Source: CAYHHI01 sp964356335
Lineage (GTDB): Bacteria > Arandabacterota > Arandabacteria > Arandabacterales > Arandabacteraceae
Direction of reading: 5' to 3'
Assembly: GCA_964356335.1 (NCBI GenBank)
Contig: CAYHHI010000011.1
Span: 1 to 64,000, forward strand
Length of the DNA: 64,000 nt
The translations under genes were made by a program, and so were the position numbers. Under the pieces are notes generated by a model. That model was not told the DNA's origin and searched no databases. It saw nothing but the letters and a program-made list of their open reading frames with translations. Shown here one piece after another: positions 26,798 through 35,210 of this stretch. Within the stretch, counting starts at the first letter, position 1; the number at the start of each line of letters is the position of its first letter.

Positions 26798-28993
26798 ATG
26801 GCACGCAGGCTAATGTTGCTTTGCCTAGTTGCATTCCTGGCATTACCTCTGGCTGCGAGTGCCGACTGGGACCAGAGCCAGCCGGCCAAGTGGGTGCAGT
26901 ATCCTGATTTGGCAGAGATGGGCATCGATGTGAATTCCTCCCAGCAATTCATTCTGGCCGATGATTTCCTATGCACGGAGACCGGTCGCATCACTGATAT
27001 TCACATTTGGGGCTCGTGGCGCAATGACTACTTGCCGTTTGGGAACCCCAATGGTGTGATCTTCACGCTCAGCATCCATGCCGATATCCCCGCTGGCACT
27101 GGAACTCCCAGCATGCCCGGCGAGGTACTCTGGTATAAGAGATTCCAGCAGGGTGAGTTCACCTCCAGGATCTGGCAGGGGGGGATATACGAGGGTTGGA
27201 TGGATCCCCCGAACATGTATTTTTTCCCCGGCGATTATACTTGCTGGCAGTACAACTTCTTCATTCCCCCGGCCGAGGCCTTTCGCCAGGTGGGATCATC
27301 CACCAACCCCGTCGTGTATTGGCTGGATGTTAAGGCCGAGCCTGCTGATCCTCAGGCCTTCTTCGGCTGGAAGACTTCTCCGAACAACTGGAACGATGAC
27401 GCTGTCTACGGTGTGGGGTGGGAACCCTACCAGGGTCCTTGGGGAGAGCTCAGGTATCCGCTGGGCCACCCGTATGAGGGTAGATCTATTGATCTGGCCT
27501 TCGTAATCACGACCCACCCCGATGAACAGCGCGACTGGGGTGACGCACCCGATGGGGTTGCCGCTCCAGGATATCCTACTCTGGCGGTCAACAACGGCGC
27601 CAACCATTTGATTGTATCTGGTGCGCCTTGGCTGGGCGACGCCACCGATGCGCCAGACTCTGACCCCGATGGCCAGCCCGATCCCGCTGCTCTTGGCGAC
27701 GACAACGACGGGAACGATGACGAGGATATGATCACGTTACCGCCATTGGTGCAGGGGAAGATGTCCACAATCACGTTCCAGGTGAGTGGTGGGAATGCCT
27801 TCGTAGAGGCTTGGATTGACTTCAACGGCGACAAGATCTGGCAGCATCCGGCCGAGCAGGTTTGTGCCATTGGTCCGGTCGTGCCGGGCTTCTATGCGTT
27901 CACAGTGACCCCTCCGGCCGGGGCTATCGTTGGGCAGACGTTCGCCCGGTTCCGGGTCAGCTCTGCCGGCGGCCTCCCGCCCTGGGGCCCGGCGATGGAT
28001 GGCGAGGTCGAGGATTATGAAGTCTACATCTATGAGCCGCGCAAGTGGCTGCAGGGGCCGGATCTCAGCCCGACGGGGATAGATGTCAATGCGAGCGAAC
28101 CCTATATATTGGGCGATGATTTCCTGTGTACCGAAGCCGGCCGCATAGTAGAGATCAGGGTCTGGGGCTCCTGGCTGAATGATTACCTGCCGTTCGGTTA
28201 TGACCCGACCGCTGTGGAGTTCACGCTGAGCTTCCACCGCGATATCCCTTGGTGGCAGAACCCGGATGGGTATAGCATCCCCGGAGAACCCATGTGGCTG
28301 TGGATGGCCCTGGCGGGCCAGTTCACGGTCGAGATTTGGCGCGATGGCATCGATGAAGGCTGGTTCAATCCGCCGCAGAATTACTGGTTCCCCGCTGATC
28401 ATACGTGCTGGCTTTACACGTTCCAGATTCCGGCGGAGGAGGCTTTCTTCCAGAGCGGCAGCGAGATGGAGCCCATCGTCTACTGGCTTGACGTTCAGGC
28501 CAGGCCTCTTGATCCCAGTGCCCAGTTCGGCTGGAAGACCTCGCTGCATCACTGGAACGACGATGCCGTGTGGGGTACGGGGTTGGAACCCTACTATGGA
28601 CCGTGGCGGGAGCTCCGCTATCCGCTTGGCCATCAGTATGTAAATGAGTCGATCAACCTTGCTTTCGGCCTGAAGAATGAACCGACCAGCGGAGTGCCGA
28701 AGACCGAAGATGAAGGGCTGGGGCTCAATCAGAATCAGCCCAACCCATTCACATCATCGACGACGATCCAGTACGTGCTGCCTGCAGGTGGCGGCGCTGC
28801 GAGAGTCGAGGTGTTCGACGTGACAGGCCGGATGGTCTCCAGGCTCGTTGATGAGACTCAGCCCGGTGGCACGCATTCTGTGCTTTGGAATGGGCGTGAC
28901 CAGGCAGGACAGAACGTGGCCTCAGGCGTCTATTTCTGCCGCCTGGCATTCGGTGATCGCGTTCTGACCCGGAGCATGATGTACTTGAAGTAA
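26798..28993 (+). CDS. Secreted multidomain protein: two repeated modules around a GEVED domain, FlgD-like C-terminus
   Basis: 731 residues from an ATG just after GGGAGG; an in-frame start 60 bases upstream is less likely. The signal peptide ends ASA (about residue 22). A module of about 190 residues occurs twice, beginning KWVQYPDLAEMGIDVN and KWLQGPDLSPTGIDVN; both contain DDFLCTE, WGSW-NDYLPFG and GWKTS-WNDDAV. Between them is a GEVED domain with DWGDAPDG, acidic DSDPDG repeats and a final GEVEDYEV. The last 85 residues are the FlgD-like/sorting domain (NQPNPF, then GVYFCRLAFGD, ending MMYLK), expected to direct surface export. The function of the repeated module is unknown. Confidence 0.8.
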   Translation: MARRLMLLCLVAFLALPLAASADWDQSQPAKWVQYPDLAEMGIDVNSSQQFILADDFLCTETGRITDIHIWGSWRNDYLPFGNPNGVIFTLSIHADIPAGTGTPSMPGEVLWYKRFQQGEFTSRIWQGGIYEGWMDPPNMYFFPGDYTCWQYNFFIPPAEAFRQVGSSTNPVVYWLDVKAEPADPQAFFGWKTSPNNWNDDAVYGVGWEPYQGPWGELRYPLGHPYEGRSIDLAFVITTHPDEQRDWGDAPDGVAAPGYPTLAVNNGANHLIVSGAPWLGDATDAPDSDPDGQPDPAALGDDNDGNDDEDMITLPPLVQGKMSTITFQVSGGNAFVEAWIDFNGDKIWQHPAEQVCAIGPVVPGFYAFTVTPPAGAIVGQTFARFRVSSAGGLPPWGPAMDGEVEDYEVYIYEPRKWLQGPDLSPTGIDVNASEPYILGDDFLCTEAGRIVEIRVWGSWLNDYLPFGYDPTAVEFTLSFHRDIPWWQNPDGYSIPGEPMWLWMALAGQFTVEIWRDGIDEGWFNPPQNYWFPADHTCWLYTFQIPAEEAFFQSGSEMEPIVYWLDVQARPLDPSAQFGWKTSLHHWNDDAVWGTGLEPYYGPWRELRYPLGHQYVNESINLAFGLKNEPTSGVPKTEDEGLGLNQNQPNPFTSSTTIQYVLPAGGGAARVEVFDVTGRMVSRLVDETQPGGTHSVLWNGRDQAGQNVASGVYFCRLAFGDRVLTRSMMYLK

Positions 28994-29029
28994 GCAACTG
29001 GCTTATGCTGGCTTTAGCAGGAGATTTGG

Positions 29030-29061
29030 CGAGACCCCCGCCGCGATGGCGGGGGTTCTCG
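29030..29061 (+). terminator. Hairpin after the GEVED-type gene
   Basis: Arms CGAGACCCCCGCC (29030-29042) and GGCGGGGGTTCTCG (29048-29061) pair with one bulged base and a 5-base loop, 37 bases after the stop codon. The T-run is weak, so this is a likely but not textbook intrinsic terminator. Confidence 0.6.
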
Positions 29062-29103
29062 TGTCTATGGGGATGTCCGCCTGCTCCGGCGTCGTGCCAC
29101 ACC

Positions 29104-29152
29104 GTTGAATCTGTAGGAAAAGGCTTGAGGTAATCACCGGATCGGCTAGACT
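29104..29152 (+). repeat. Dispersed repeat, copy A1
   Basis: 49 bases matching 31504-31552 at 42 positions. The core GTTGARTCTGTAGGAAAAG is also the reverse complement of part of copies B1 and B2. It contains a weak promoter-like pair TTGAGG (29125) and TAGACT (29147) spaced by 16. Confidence 0.8.
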
Positions 29153-29181
29153 AGGCAAGTAAGGTTCTCAAAGGAGGAGCG

Positions 29182-29241
29182 ATGCCGCGCTTCAGAAGGG
29201 TTTTTCTACAGACTCGTCAGCCTTCAAGGAGAAGAAAGTGA
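29182..29241 (+). CDS. Possible 19-residue leader peptide ahead of the methyltransferase
   Basis: An ATG at 29182 lies five bases after AAAGGAGG, one of the better ribosome sites in the window. The frame reads MPRFRRVFLQTRQPSRRRK, very basic, and its TGA overlaps the GTG of the next gene as GTGA. Most of it lies inside repeat copy B1. The coupling geometry argues for translation; the repeat origin argues that the ORF is incidental. Confidence 0.3.
   Translation: MPRFRRVFLQTRQPSRRRK
29185..29217 (-). repeat. Dispersed repeat, copy B1
   Basis: 33 bases matching 30333-30365 at 30 positions. Its right part (TTTTTCTACAGACTC) is the inverse of the core of copies A1 and A2, so A1 and B1 are inverted repeats about 115 bp apart end to end. 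Confidence 0.75.
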
Positions 29242-30143
29242 AACGATTGATTAAGACCGTTCTTGGCGAGTTGCCATATATCAAGCAGCTGTACGGGCAG
29301 ATCCAAAAACAAGGGAAGTATCCAGCTGGACACTATTATTCCCCAATACCAGACAAAGATGAAATTCTCGCATATATAGATTCCAGAAAGCCACTGGGCA
29401 GGCAACTTCCAGGGGTTAACTTAAATGAAAAAAATCAGCTTAAGTTACTCCATGAGTATCGTCAGTATTACAAAGAACTGCCGTTTCCCGAAAAACAGAA
29501 GCAAGGTTGCAGATATTACTATGAGAATAGCTGGTATTCCTATTCGGATGCGATTTTCCTATATAGTTTCTTAAGAAAAAACGAGCCAAAGAGAATCATT
29601 GAAATTGGCTCAGGTTTTTCATCTGCAGTTATTCTAGATACGATTGAGGGTTTCTTTTCACAACGCCCGGAAATTACTTTTATTGAACCGTATCCAGATC
29701 GACTCAAGGGCCTCTTTAAGAGCCACGACGGAAATCAGGTCAAAATAATAGAGAAGAAGGTTCAACAGGTTCCACATGAGTTGTTTTCGTCACTGGAGTC
29801 TGGCGACTTTCTATTTGTTGATTCCAGTCATGTGGTGAAATGCGGCAGTGACTTACAACTGCTGTTTTTCGATGTTTTACCACTCTTGCCCTCTGGTGTT
29901 TTTGTCCATTTCCACGATGTTTTTTATCCATTCGATTATCCATCCGAATGGCTAAAAGAGGGAAGATACTGGAATGAAAATTACTTTTTGCGCGCATTCC
30001 TTTCCTATAATTGTGACTGGGACATCCATTTCTTCAATACCTTCGTGGCGTTTGCATTTAATGACTTCATCAAGGATCAAATGCCTCTATGCGTTAAGAA
30101 TGCAGGTGGAAGCTTATACATTAAAAGGGAGAGGAAAGGCTAA
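29238..30143 (+). CDS. Class I SAM-dependent methyltransferase (Methyltransf_24-like), AT-rich
   Basis: 301 residues from GTG, preceded by AAGGAG. The nucleotide-binding motif IIEIGSGFSSAVIL is at about 119-132, followed by ITFIEPYPDRL (acidic end of strand 2) and DFLFVDSSHVVKCGSDL and VFVHFHDVFYPFDYP, the pattern of Methyltransf_24 enzymes often found in polysaccharide or antibiotic gene sets. The N-terminal 100 residues are Tyr/Lys-rich and unassigned. Base composition differs sharply from neighbours: 19 G+C in the 60 bases 29521-29580, suggesting recent acquisition. The substrate is unknown. Confidence 0.7.
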   Translation: MKRLIKTVLGELPYIKQLYGQIQKQGKYPAGHYYSPIPDKDEILAYIDSRKPLGRQLPGVNLNEKNQLKLLHEYRQYYKELPFPEKQKQGCRYYYENSWYSYSDAIFLYSFLRKNEPKRIIEIGSGFSSAVILDTIEGFFSQRPEITFIEPYPDRLKGLFKSHDGNQVKIIEKKVQQVPHELFSSLESGDFLFVDSSHVVKCGSDLQLLFFDVLPLLPSGVFVHFHDVFYPFDYPSEWLKEGRYWNENYFLRAFLSYNCDWDIHFFNTFVAFAFNDFIKDQMPLCVKNAGGSLYIKRERKG

Positions 30144-30177
30144 CCCCGATGAGGCCTCCCCACGTCAAGCGAAATAA

Positions 30178-30205
30178 TTGACCATGTATGGCTCTCATGT
30201 ATAAT
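30178..30205 (+). promoter_or_regulatory. Promoter of the 342-residue membrane protein gene
   Basis: TTGACC (30178-30183), 16-base spacer, perfect TATAAT (30200-30205). The leader to the start codon is about 200 bases and contains the palindrome and repeat B2. Confidence 0.75.
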
Positions 30206-30319
30206 GCATGACCGGGACGAAGGGGATGTTCTCCCTTTGACAGAGGCCTGCGAGCCAGTGGAGGGAACACATAGGGCCAGGTGTGAAATAGAGGGTAAGC
30301 CGGGATAATCCGAGGACGG

Positions 30320-30365
30320 GCGGACAGGATATCCGCTCTTCGGAAGGGTTTCTCTACAGACTCGT
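30320..30365 (-). repeat. Palindrome GCGGACAGGATATCCGC joined to dispersed repeat B2
   Basis: GCGGA and TCCGC arms (30320-30336) form a short palindrome, overlapping the B2 copy (30333-30365). Both lie in the leader of the next gene. The palindrome resembles REP-like elements common in uncultured bacterial genomes; this is from memory. Confidence 0.6.
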
Positions 30366-30413
30366 TCGGCGGCAAGCCATGCGGCTTGAGCGTATTAAAA
30401 GGAGGAACATTAT

Positions 30414-31442
30414 ATGTTTGGCTCTACCACCCTCGAAGTCGCCGTCGGCCTCTTCTTTATCTACCTGCTCTTGTCGCTGCTTTGCTCGGCGATCATTGAG
30501 TGGATTGCCGGGATATTCGCGCTCCGTGCAAGAAACTTGGCAGCGGGCATTAAGCGCCTGCTCCAAGACGAGACGGGGGTAGGTCTGGCGAAGGATCTCT
30601 ACAGCCACGGCCTGATTGACGGGCTAAGCAAAAAGAGCCGGAAGCCTGGCGATAAGAAACCTCTAAAGGGGAAGGACGGCCCCTCATACATTCCGCCACG
30701 CACCTTCGCCACCGCCTTGATGGATAACCTGGGCATACTCCTGCCTCCAAACCCACAGGCCGCCAGCGCTGCACTAGTGGCGGAGCAGTTAGGGTTCCTC
30801 GACAAGGCTAACCTTGACCCAAAACTGAAACAGGGTCTAACCACGCTCATTAAGCAGGCCAACGGCGACGTCGCCAAGGTGCAGCAGAACATCGAGACCT
30901 GGTTTGCTGATGCTATGGATAGAGTCAGCGGCTGGTATAAGAGACAGGCGCAGGTCATCCTCTTCTTCCTGGGGCTGGTGGTCACTCTGTCCACGAATGC
31001 AGACACGATCTACATTGCCCAGACGCTTAGCCGCTCCCCGACCATGCGTGCTGCGATTATCGCGGATGCACAGAAGATGTCAGGGCAAAACCTACCTGAG
31101 AAAACCGCGAATGATGTCCTCGCCGAGCTGAAGAAGACTTCGCTCCCTCTTGGATGGCAGAAGAGCGATACACCCGATCCTACCAAGGACCGAAGCAACC
31201 TTAAGGAAGTATTTGCGAACTATGGGTGGATGCCAATCATTGGCTGGCTGTTGACCGCTGCGGCCATTTCGTTGGGGGCTCCGTTCTGGTTCGACCTCCT
31301 GAACAAGATCACGCGTATTCGCTCGACGGGAGCCACGCCCGCCGAGAAGGGAAAGGAACCACCCGGCGAAACACCGAAAAAGCAGTGTGTTACACGCGCA
31401 GAAAGTCACCGATTGAAAGACTTGCGGCCGAACAACGCCTAG
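30414..31442 (+). CDS. Membrane protein of unknown function
   Basis: 342 residues after AAAAGGAGG. Three hydrophobic segments are clear: about 8-30 (VAVGLFFIYLLLSLLCSAII), 181-202 (QVILFFLGLVVTLST) and 277-297 (IIGWLLTAAAISLGAPF). Between the first two lies a soluble domain (about 35-175) with SYIPPRTFATALMD and a stretch near 150-175 ending AMDRVSGWYKR. The Lys/Pro-rich tail is probably disordered. I recall similar uncharacterised proteins (starting LEVA-G-FFIYLLLSL) in many bacteria but know no function. It is flanked by repeat copies B2 and A2 and stands alone before gyrA. Confidence 0.75.
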   Translation: MFGSTTLEVAVGLFFIYLLLSLLCSAIIEWIAGIFALRARNLAAGIKRLLQDETGVGLAKDLYSHGLIDGLSKKSRKPGDKKPLKGKDGPSYIPPRTFATALMDNLGILLPPNPQAASAALVAEQLGFLDKANLDPKLKQGLTTLIKQANGDVAKVQQNIETWFADAMDRVSGWYKRQAQVILFFLGLVVTLSTNADTIYIAQTLSRSPTMRAAIIADAQKMSGQNLPEKTANDVLAELKKTSLPLGWQKSDTPDPTKDRSNLKEVFANYGWMPIIGWLLTAAAISLGAPFWFDLLNKITRIRSTGATPAEKGKEPPGETPKKQCVTRAESHRLKDLRPNNA

Positions 31443-31503
31443 CACCGTCAGCATGGCGATGTACCAGCGCAGCGGCCTGGCGCCCGGCGCAGCTGATGCT
31501 ATC

Positions 31504-31552
31504 GTTGAGTCTGTAGGAAAAGCCCTGAGGTAATCGCGAGATCGGCTGGACT
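31504..31552 (+). repeat. Dispersed repeat, copy A2
   Basis: Second copy of the A repeat (42 of 49 identical to 29104-29152), lying between the membrane protein gene and the gyrA promoter, in the same orientation as A1. Confidence 0.8.
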
Positions 31553-31571
31553 CTTTATGGCCTGTTAAGTG

Positions 31572-31600
31572 TTGACACATCTGGCATCGTGGCGTACTCT
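31572..31600 (+). promoter_or_regulatory. gyrA promoter
   Basis: TTGACA (31572-31577), 17-base spacer, TACTCT (31595-31600), about 120 bases before the gyrA start codon. Confidence 0.65.
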
Positions 31601-31723
31601 TGATTAGATTTAGAGCAGTAAGATCAAGCCCCGGGCCTCCAGGACGAACTCAGCTAAAATGGCAAGAGGTAGGGCCAATGGAGTTTCCTCGAAGACGATG
31701 CTCGAGATACCAGAGGTGATGAA

Positions 31724-34153
31724 ATGTCGACAGGACGAGAGAGAATAATTCCGGTCTATGTAGAAGATGAGATGAAGAGCTCCTACATTGACTACGCGAT
31801 GAGTGTGATCGTGTCGCGCGCTCTGCCCGACGCGCGCGACGGGCTGAAGCCGTCGCAGCGGCGAATCCTTGTCGCGATGAACGACCTCAATCTCTCTCCC
31901 GGAGCACAGCACAGGAAGTGTGCGAAGATCTGCGGCGACACGTCAGGTAACTACCATCCCCACGGCGAGCAGGTGATATATCCGACGCTCGTGAGGCTCG
32001 CCCAGGAATTCAACATGCGCTATCCCCTGATCGAAGGCCAGGGGAACTTCGGCTCCGTAGATGGCGATCCCCCGGCGGCGATGAGGTACACCGAGGCGCG
32101 GATGGAGGGGCCCGCGATGGAGATGCTTGCAGATCTCGAGAAGAACACGGTTGATTTCGTTTCCAACTATGACGAGACGCGCGAGATGCCGACGGTTCTG
32201 CCCGGCAAGTTCCCCAACCTTATCTGCAATGGCTCTTCGGGCATAGCCGTCGGAATGGCCACGAACATCCCGCCCCAAAACCTGTGCGAAGTCGTCGATG
32301 GCATGGTGGCCCTGATCGACAACCCCGAGATCACCGATGAAGAACTTCACGAGCACATCAAGGGGCCCGATTTTCCGACGGGCGGCATAATCTACGGCAG
32401 GCAGGGCATCAAGGACGCCTATGTGACAGGCAGGGGACTCCTCACGGTGCGTGCGCGCGCCTTCCTCGAGACCACCAAGGCCGGCAAGGAGCGAATCATA
32501 ATCACCGAAATTCCTTATACCGTCAACAAGGCGGCCCTGATTGAAAGAGTCGCCGAGATGGTGCGTGACGGCAAAATCGAGGGCATATCGGACCTGCGGG
32601 ACGAATCCGATAGGGAAGGTATGCGGATTGTCATCGAACTGAAGCGCGACGCGCAGTCCACCATCGTTCTTAACCAACTCTACAAGCACACGCCGATGCA
32701 GACGACCTTCGGTGTCATAATGCTGGCGCTTGTCAATCTCGAGCCGCGGATCCTCACGATCAAGGGTCTCCTCCAGCAATACATCAGCTTCAGACACGAA
32801 GTGATCCTGCGTCGTACCCGTTTTGATCTGGACGCTGCCGAGAAGCGCGCCCACATCCTCGAGGGCTACAAGATCGCGCTCTCAAACATTGATGCCGTGA
32901 TCGACTTGATCAAAAAGTCACCCACGGTCGAGGCCGCGCGTGACGCCTTGATGAGGCGCTTCAAACTCTCAGAGATCCAGGCCAGCGCAATCCTCAACTT
33001 GACGCTCCAGCGCCTCACGGGTCTAGAGCGCAAGAAGATCGACGAAGAGTATCTCGAAGTAATAAAAAGAATAGAGCATTACAAGGCGATCCTTGCGAGC
33101 CTCGCGATGCAGATGGGCATCATCAAGCAGGAACTCGCAGAACTCAAAGAGAAATACGGTGACCCGAGGCGCACTGAGATTGTCGATGCGGTCGCCGATT
33201 TCGATGTCGAGGATCTGATCGCCGAAGAGGACATGGTGATCTCAATATCGCACGGCGGCTACATCAAGCGCACACCCGTGACGCTTTACCGAAGGCAGCA
33301 CAGGGGCGGGAAGGGCGTAGTAGGGATGGAGACAAAGGAAGAGGATTTCGTCGAGCATCTCTTCGTGGCATCGACCCACGACCACATCCTCTTCTTTACG
33401 AATAACGGGAAATGCTACTGGAAGAAGGTGCATGAACTGCCTGAGGCAGGCAGATATTCCAAGGGGAAGGCGTTTGCGAATCTCCTGGATCTTGAGAAAG
33501 AGGAGCGCATCACGGCCTTTGTTTCGACCAAGGACTTCCCGCCGGATCGCTACCTCATGATGGCGACCCGGCAGGGAGTGATAAAGAAGACCGAGCTATC
33601 CGCCTTCTCACACCCGCGCAAGGGCGGCATCATCGCCATCAGTCTTGACGAGAGGGATACCCTGATTGATGCAAGGCTCACCGATGGGACGAACGACATC
33701 GTGCTTGCAAAGAGCGGCGGCAAGGCCGTGAGGTTCCACGAGCAGGACGTCCGGCCGATGGGTAGGTCAGCGCGTGGCGTGAGAGGGGTGACGCTTGAGG
33801 GGGATGACCACGTCGTGGGGATGGTGGTCATTGCGCGCGAAGGCACGCTGCTCGTTGTGAGCGAGAACGGTTACGGCAAGCGCTCTCCAATATCCGAGTA
33901 CCGTGTCACAAGGCGTGGCGGCAAGGGCATCATAACCCTGCGGTGCACCGATAAGATCGGCAAGTTGGTGGCTCTTAAAGAAGTGGTTGACGAGGACGAG
34001 TTACTCATAATGTCCCAGCGCGGCGCTACTATACGGGTTCCCCTCACGGGTGTCTCCGTGATCGGCAGGGCGACCCAGGGCGTGAGGCTGATACACCTCG
34101 ATGAGGGTGACAAGGTCGTTGATGTGGCAAGGGTTGTGAGGGAAGAGGAGTAA
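31724..34153 (+). CDS. gyrA: DNA gyrase subunit A
   Basis: 809 residues. The catalytic Tyr is Y122 in AAMRYTEAR. The HPHG motif is at 78-81. The GyrA box appears as QHRGGKG (about 526-532) at the start of the C-terminal beta-pinwheel, supporting gyrase rather than ParC. The quinolone-resistance region reads HPHGEQVIYPT: in E. coli numbering position 83 is Gln and 87 is Pro instead of Ser and Asp. The C-terminal acidic tail is short (REEE). It is separated from gyrB by accessory genes, with its own promoter. Confidence 0.97.
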   Translation: MSTGRERIIPVYVEDEMKSSYIDYAMSVIVSRALPDARDGLKPSQRRILVAMNDLNLSPGAQHRKCAKICGDTSGNYHPHGEQVIYPTLVRLAQEFNMRYPLIEGQGNFGSVDGDPPAAMRYTEARMEGPAMEMLADLEKNTVDFVSNYDETREMPTVLPGKFPNLICNGSSGIAVGMATNIPPQNLCEVVDGMVALIDNPEITDEELHEHIKGPDFPTGGIIYGRQGIKDAYVTGRGLLTVRARAFLETTKAGKERIIITEIPYTVNKAALIERVAEMVRDGKIEGISDLRDESDREGMRIVIELKRDAQSTIVLNQLYKHTPMQTTFGVIMLALVNLEPRILTIKGLLQQYISFRHEVILRRTRFDLDAAEKRAHILEGYKIALSNIDAVIDLIKKSPTVEAARDALMRRFKLSEIQASAILNLTLQRLTGLERKKIDEEYLEVIKRIEHYKAILASLAMQMGIIKQELAELKEKYGDPRRTEIVDAVADFDVEDLIAEEDMVISISHGGYIKRTPVTLYRRQHRGGKGVVGMETKEEDFVEHLFVASTHDHILFFTNNGKCYWKKVHELPEAGRYSKGKAFANLLDLEKEERITAFVSTKDFPPDRYLMMATRQGVIKKTELSAFSHPRKGGIIAISLDERDTLIDARLTDGTNDIVLAKSGGKAVRFHEQDVRPMGRSARGVRGVTLEGDDHVVGMVVIAREGTLLVVSENGYGKRSPISEYRVTRRGGKGIITLRCTDKIGKLVALKEVVDEDELLIMSQRGATIRVPLTGVSVIGRATQGVRLIHLDEGDKVVDVARVVREEE

Positions 34154-34197
34154 GAGGCGCATCTGGAACTTCAACGATTGCTGAGGCACCGCAAGTA

Positions 34198-35196
34198 ATG
34201 GAATGCTCCGTCATAACGACCTACCGCTGTAATGCCGGCTGCCACATGTGCAATTGCTGGCAGTACCCGAGTAAGAGCTCGGAAGAATTCAAGCCGGCCA
34301 TCCTTGAGAAGCTGCCATCTCAAATAAGCAGGCTCAACATAACTGGCGGCGAACCGGCCATGAGGGAGGACCTCGCCGAGATCGTCGCCGTGCTCGACAA
34401 GCGAACGAAGGACCTCGAGATAAGCACCAACGGCTACTTCACGGAGAGACTCATCAAAGTGGCCCAAGAGTTCCCCCGCGTTACTTTTCGCATGAGTGTC
34501 GAGGGCCTGCCTAAACTGAATGACAGACTGCGAGGAATCGACGACGGCTTTGATCATGCCCTGAGGACGCTTCTCGAGCTCAAGGAACTTGGGGTGAAGA
34601 ACATCGGCTTTGCTATCGTGATCTCACACAATAACATCCATGATCTGATCTCGCTCTACGAACTGGCTGCCGGGCTCGGAGTCGAATTCGCCCAGGCGAC
34701 GATGCACAATTCCTTCTACTTCCACAAGACCGACAATAAGGTCGAGAACCTCGAACTTGTCAGCAAGATCATGCAGGACTTCATGAAGCGGCTCCTCACG
34801 TCGAAGCGCCATCCCTTGAGGATGCGTGTCAAGGACTGGTTCAGAGCCTACATAAACATGGGTTTCCTGAGATACATTGAGGGTAAGGCCCGCACGATTC
34901 CATGCAGCGCAGCAACCGATTTCTTCTTTGTCGATCCGTGGGGGAAGATTCTGGCCTGCAATGGATCGGAAGAGCCCTGGGTAATGGGCGATCTCAACAC
35001 CCAGGACTTCGATGAGATATGGGCGAGCGACCAGGCGAAAAAAGTGAGGGAATTGGTCAGGAATTGTGATAGAAATTGCTGGATGACCGGATCTGCTGTC
35101 CCGGCGATGCGTAACAGGATCTGGGTACCCATATGGTGGGTCTTGAAGAACAAGACGAGACTCATGATGGGCAAGCAAGACATATTGTTGGACTAG
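34198..35196 (+). CDS. Radical SAM protein with SPASM-like C-terminus
   Basis: 332 residues. The [4Fe-4S] motif CNAGCHMC (Cx3CxxC) is at about 11-18, followed by LNITGGEPAMRED, the GGEP SAM-binding motif. The C-terminal region has Cys residues at IPCSAATD, LACNGSEE and NCDRNCWMTG, the spacing expected for auxiliary-cluster binding as in SPASM/twitch enzymes. No peptide precursor gene is visible. The glycosyltransferase that follows after 14 bp suggests a role in surface polysaccharide or peptide modification, but this is only context. The ribosome site is weak. Confidence 0.82.
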   Translation: MECSVITTYRCNAGCHMCNCWQYPSKSSEEFKPAILEKLPSQISRLNITGGEPAMREDLAEIVAVLDKRTKDLEISTNGYFTERLIKVAQEFPRVTFRMSVEGLPKLNDRLRGIDDGFDHALRTLLELKELGVKNIGFAIVISHNNIHDLISLYELAAGLGVEFAQATMHNSFYFHKTDNKVENLELVSKIMQDFMKRLLTSKRHPLRMRVKDWFRAYINMGFLRYIEGKARTIPCSAATDFFFVDPWGKILACNGSEEPWVMGDLNTQDFDEIWASDQAKKVRELVRNCDRNCWMTGSAVPAMRNRIWVPIWWVLKNKTRLMMGKQDILLD

Positions 35197-35210
35197 CCCG
35201 AAAGCATAGC

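Noticed and set aside
30206..30413. Possible RNase P or tmRNA-like RNA in the leader of the membrane protein gene
   Set aside because: I looked for the conserved RNase P and tmRNA sequence blocks and did not find them; only a palindrome and repeat copy are supported.
31453..31533. Short frame ending VESVGKALR upstream of gyrA
   Set aside because: The same ending occurs at copy A1, so it follows from the repeat sequence; no ribosome site supports translation.
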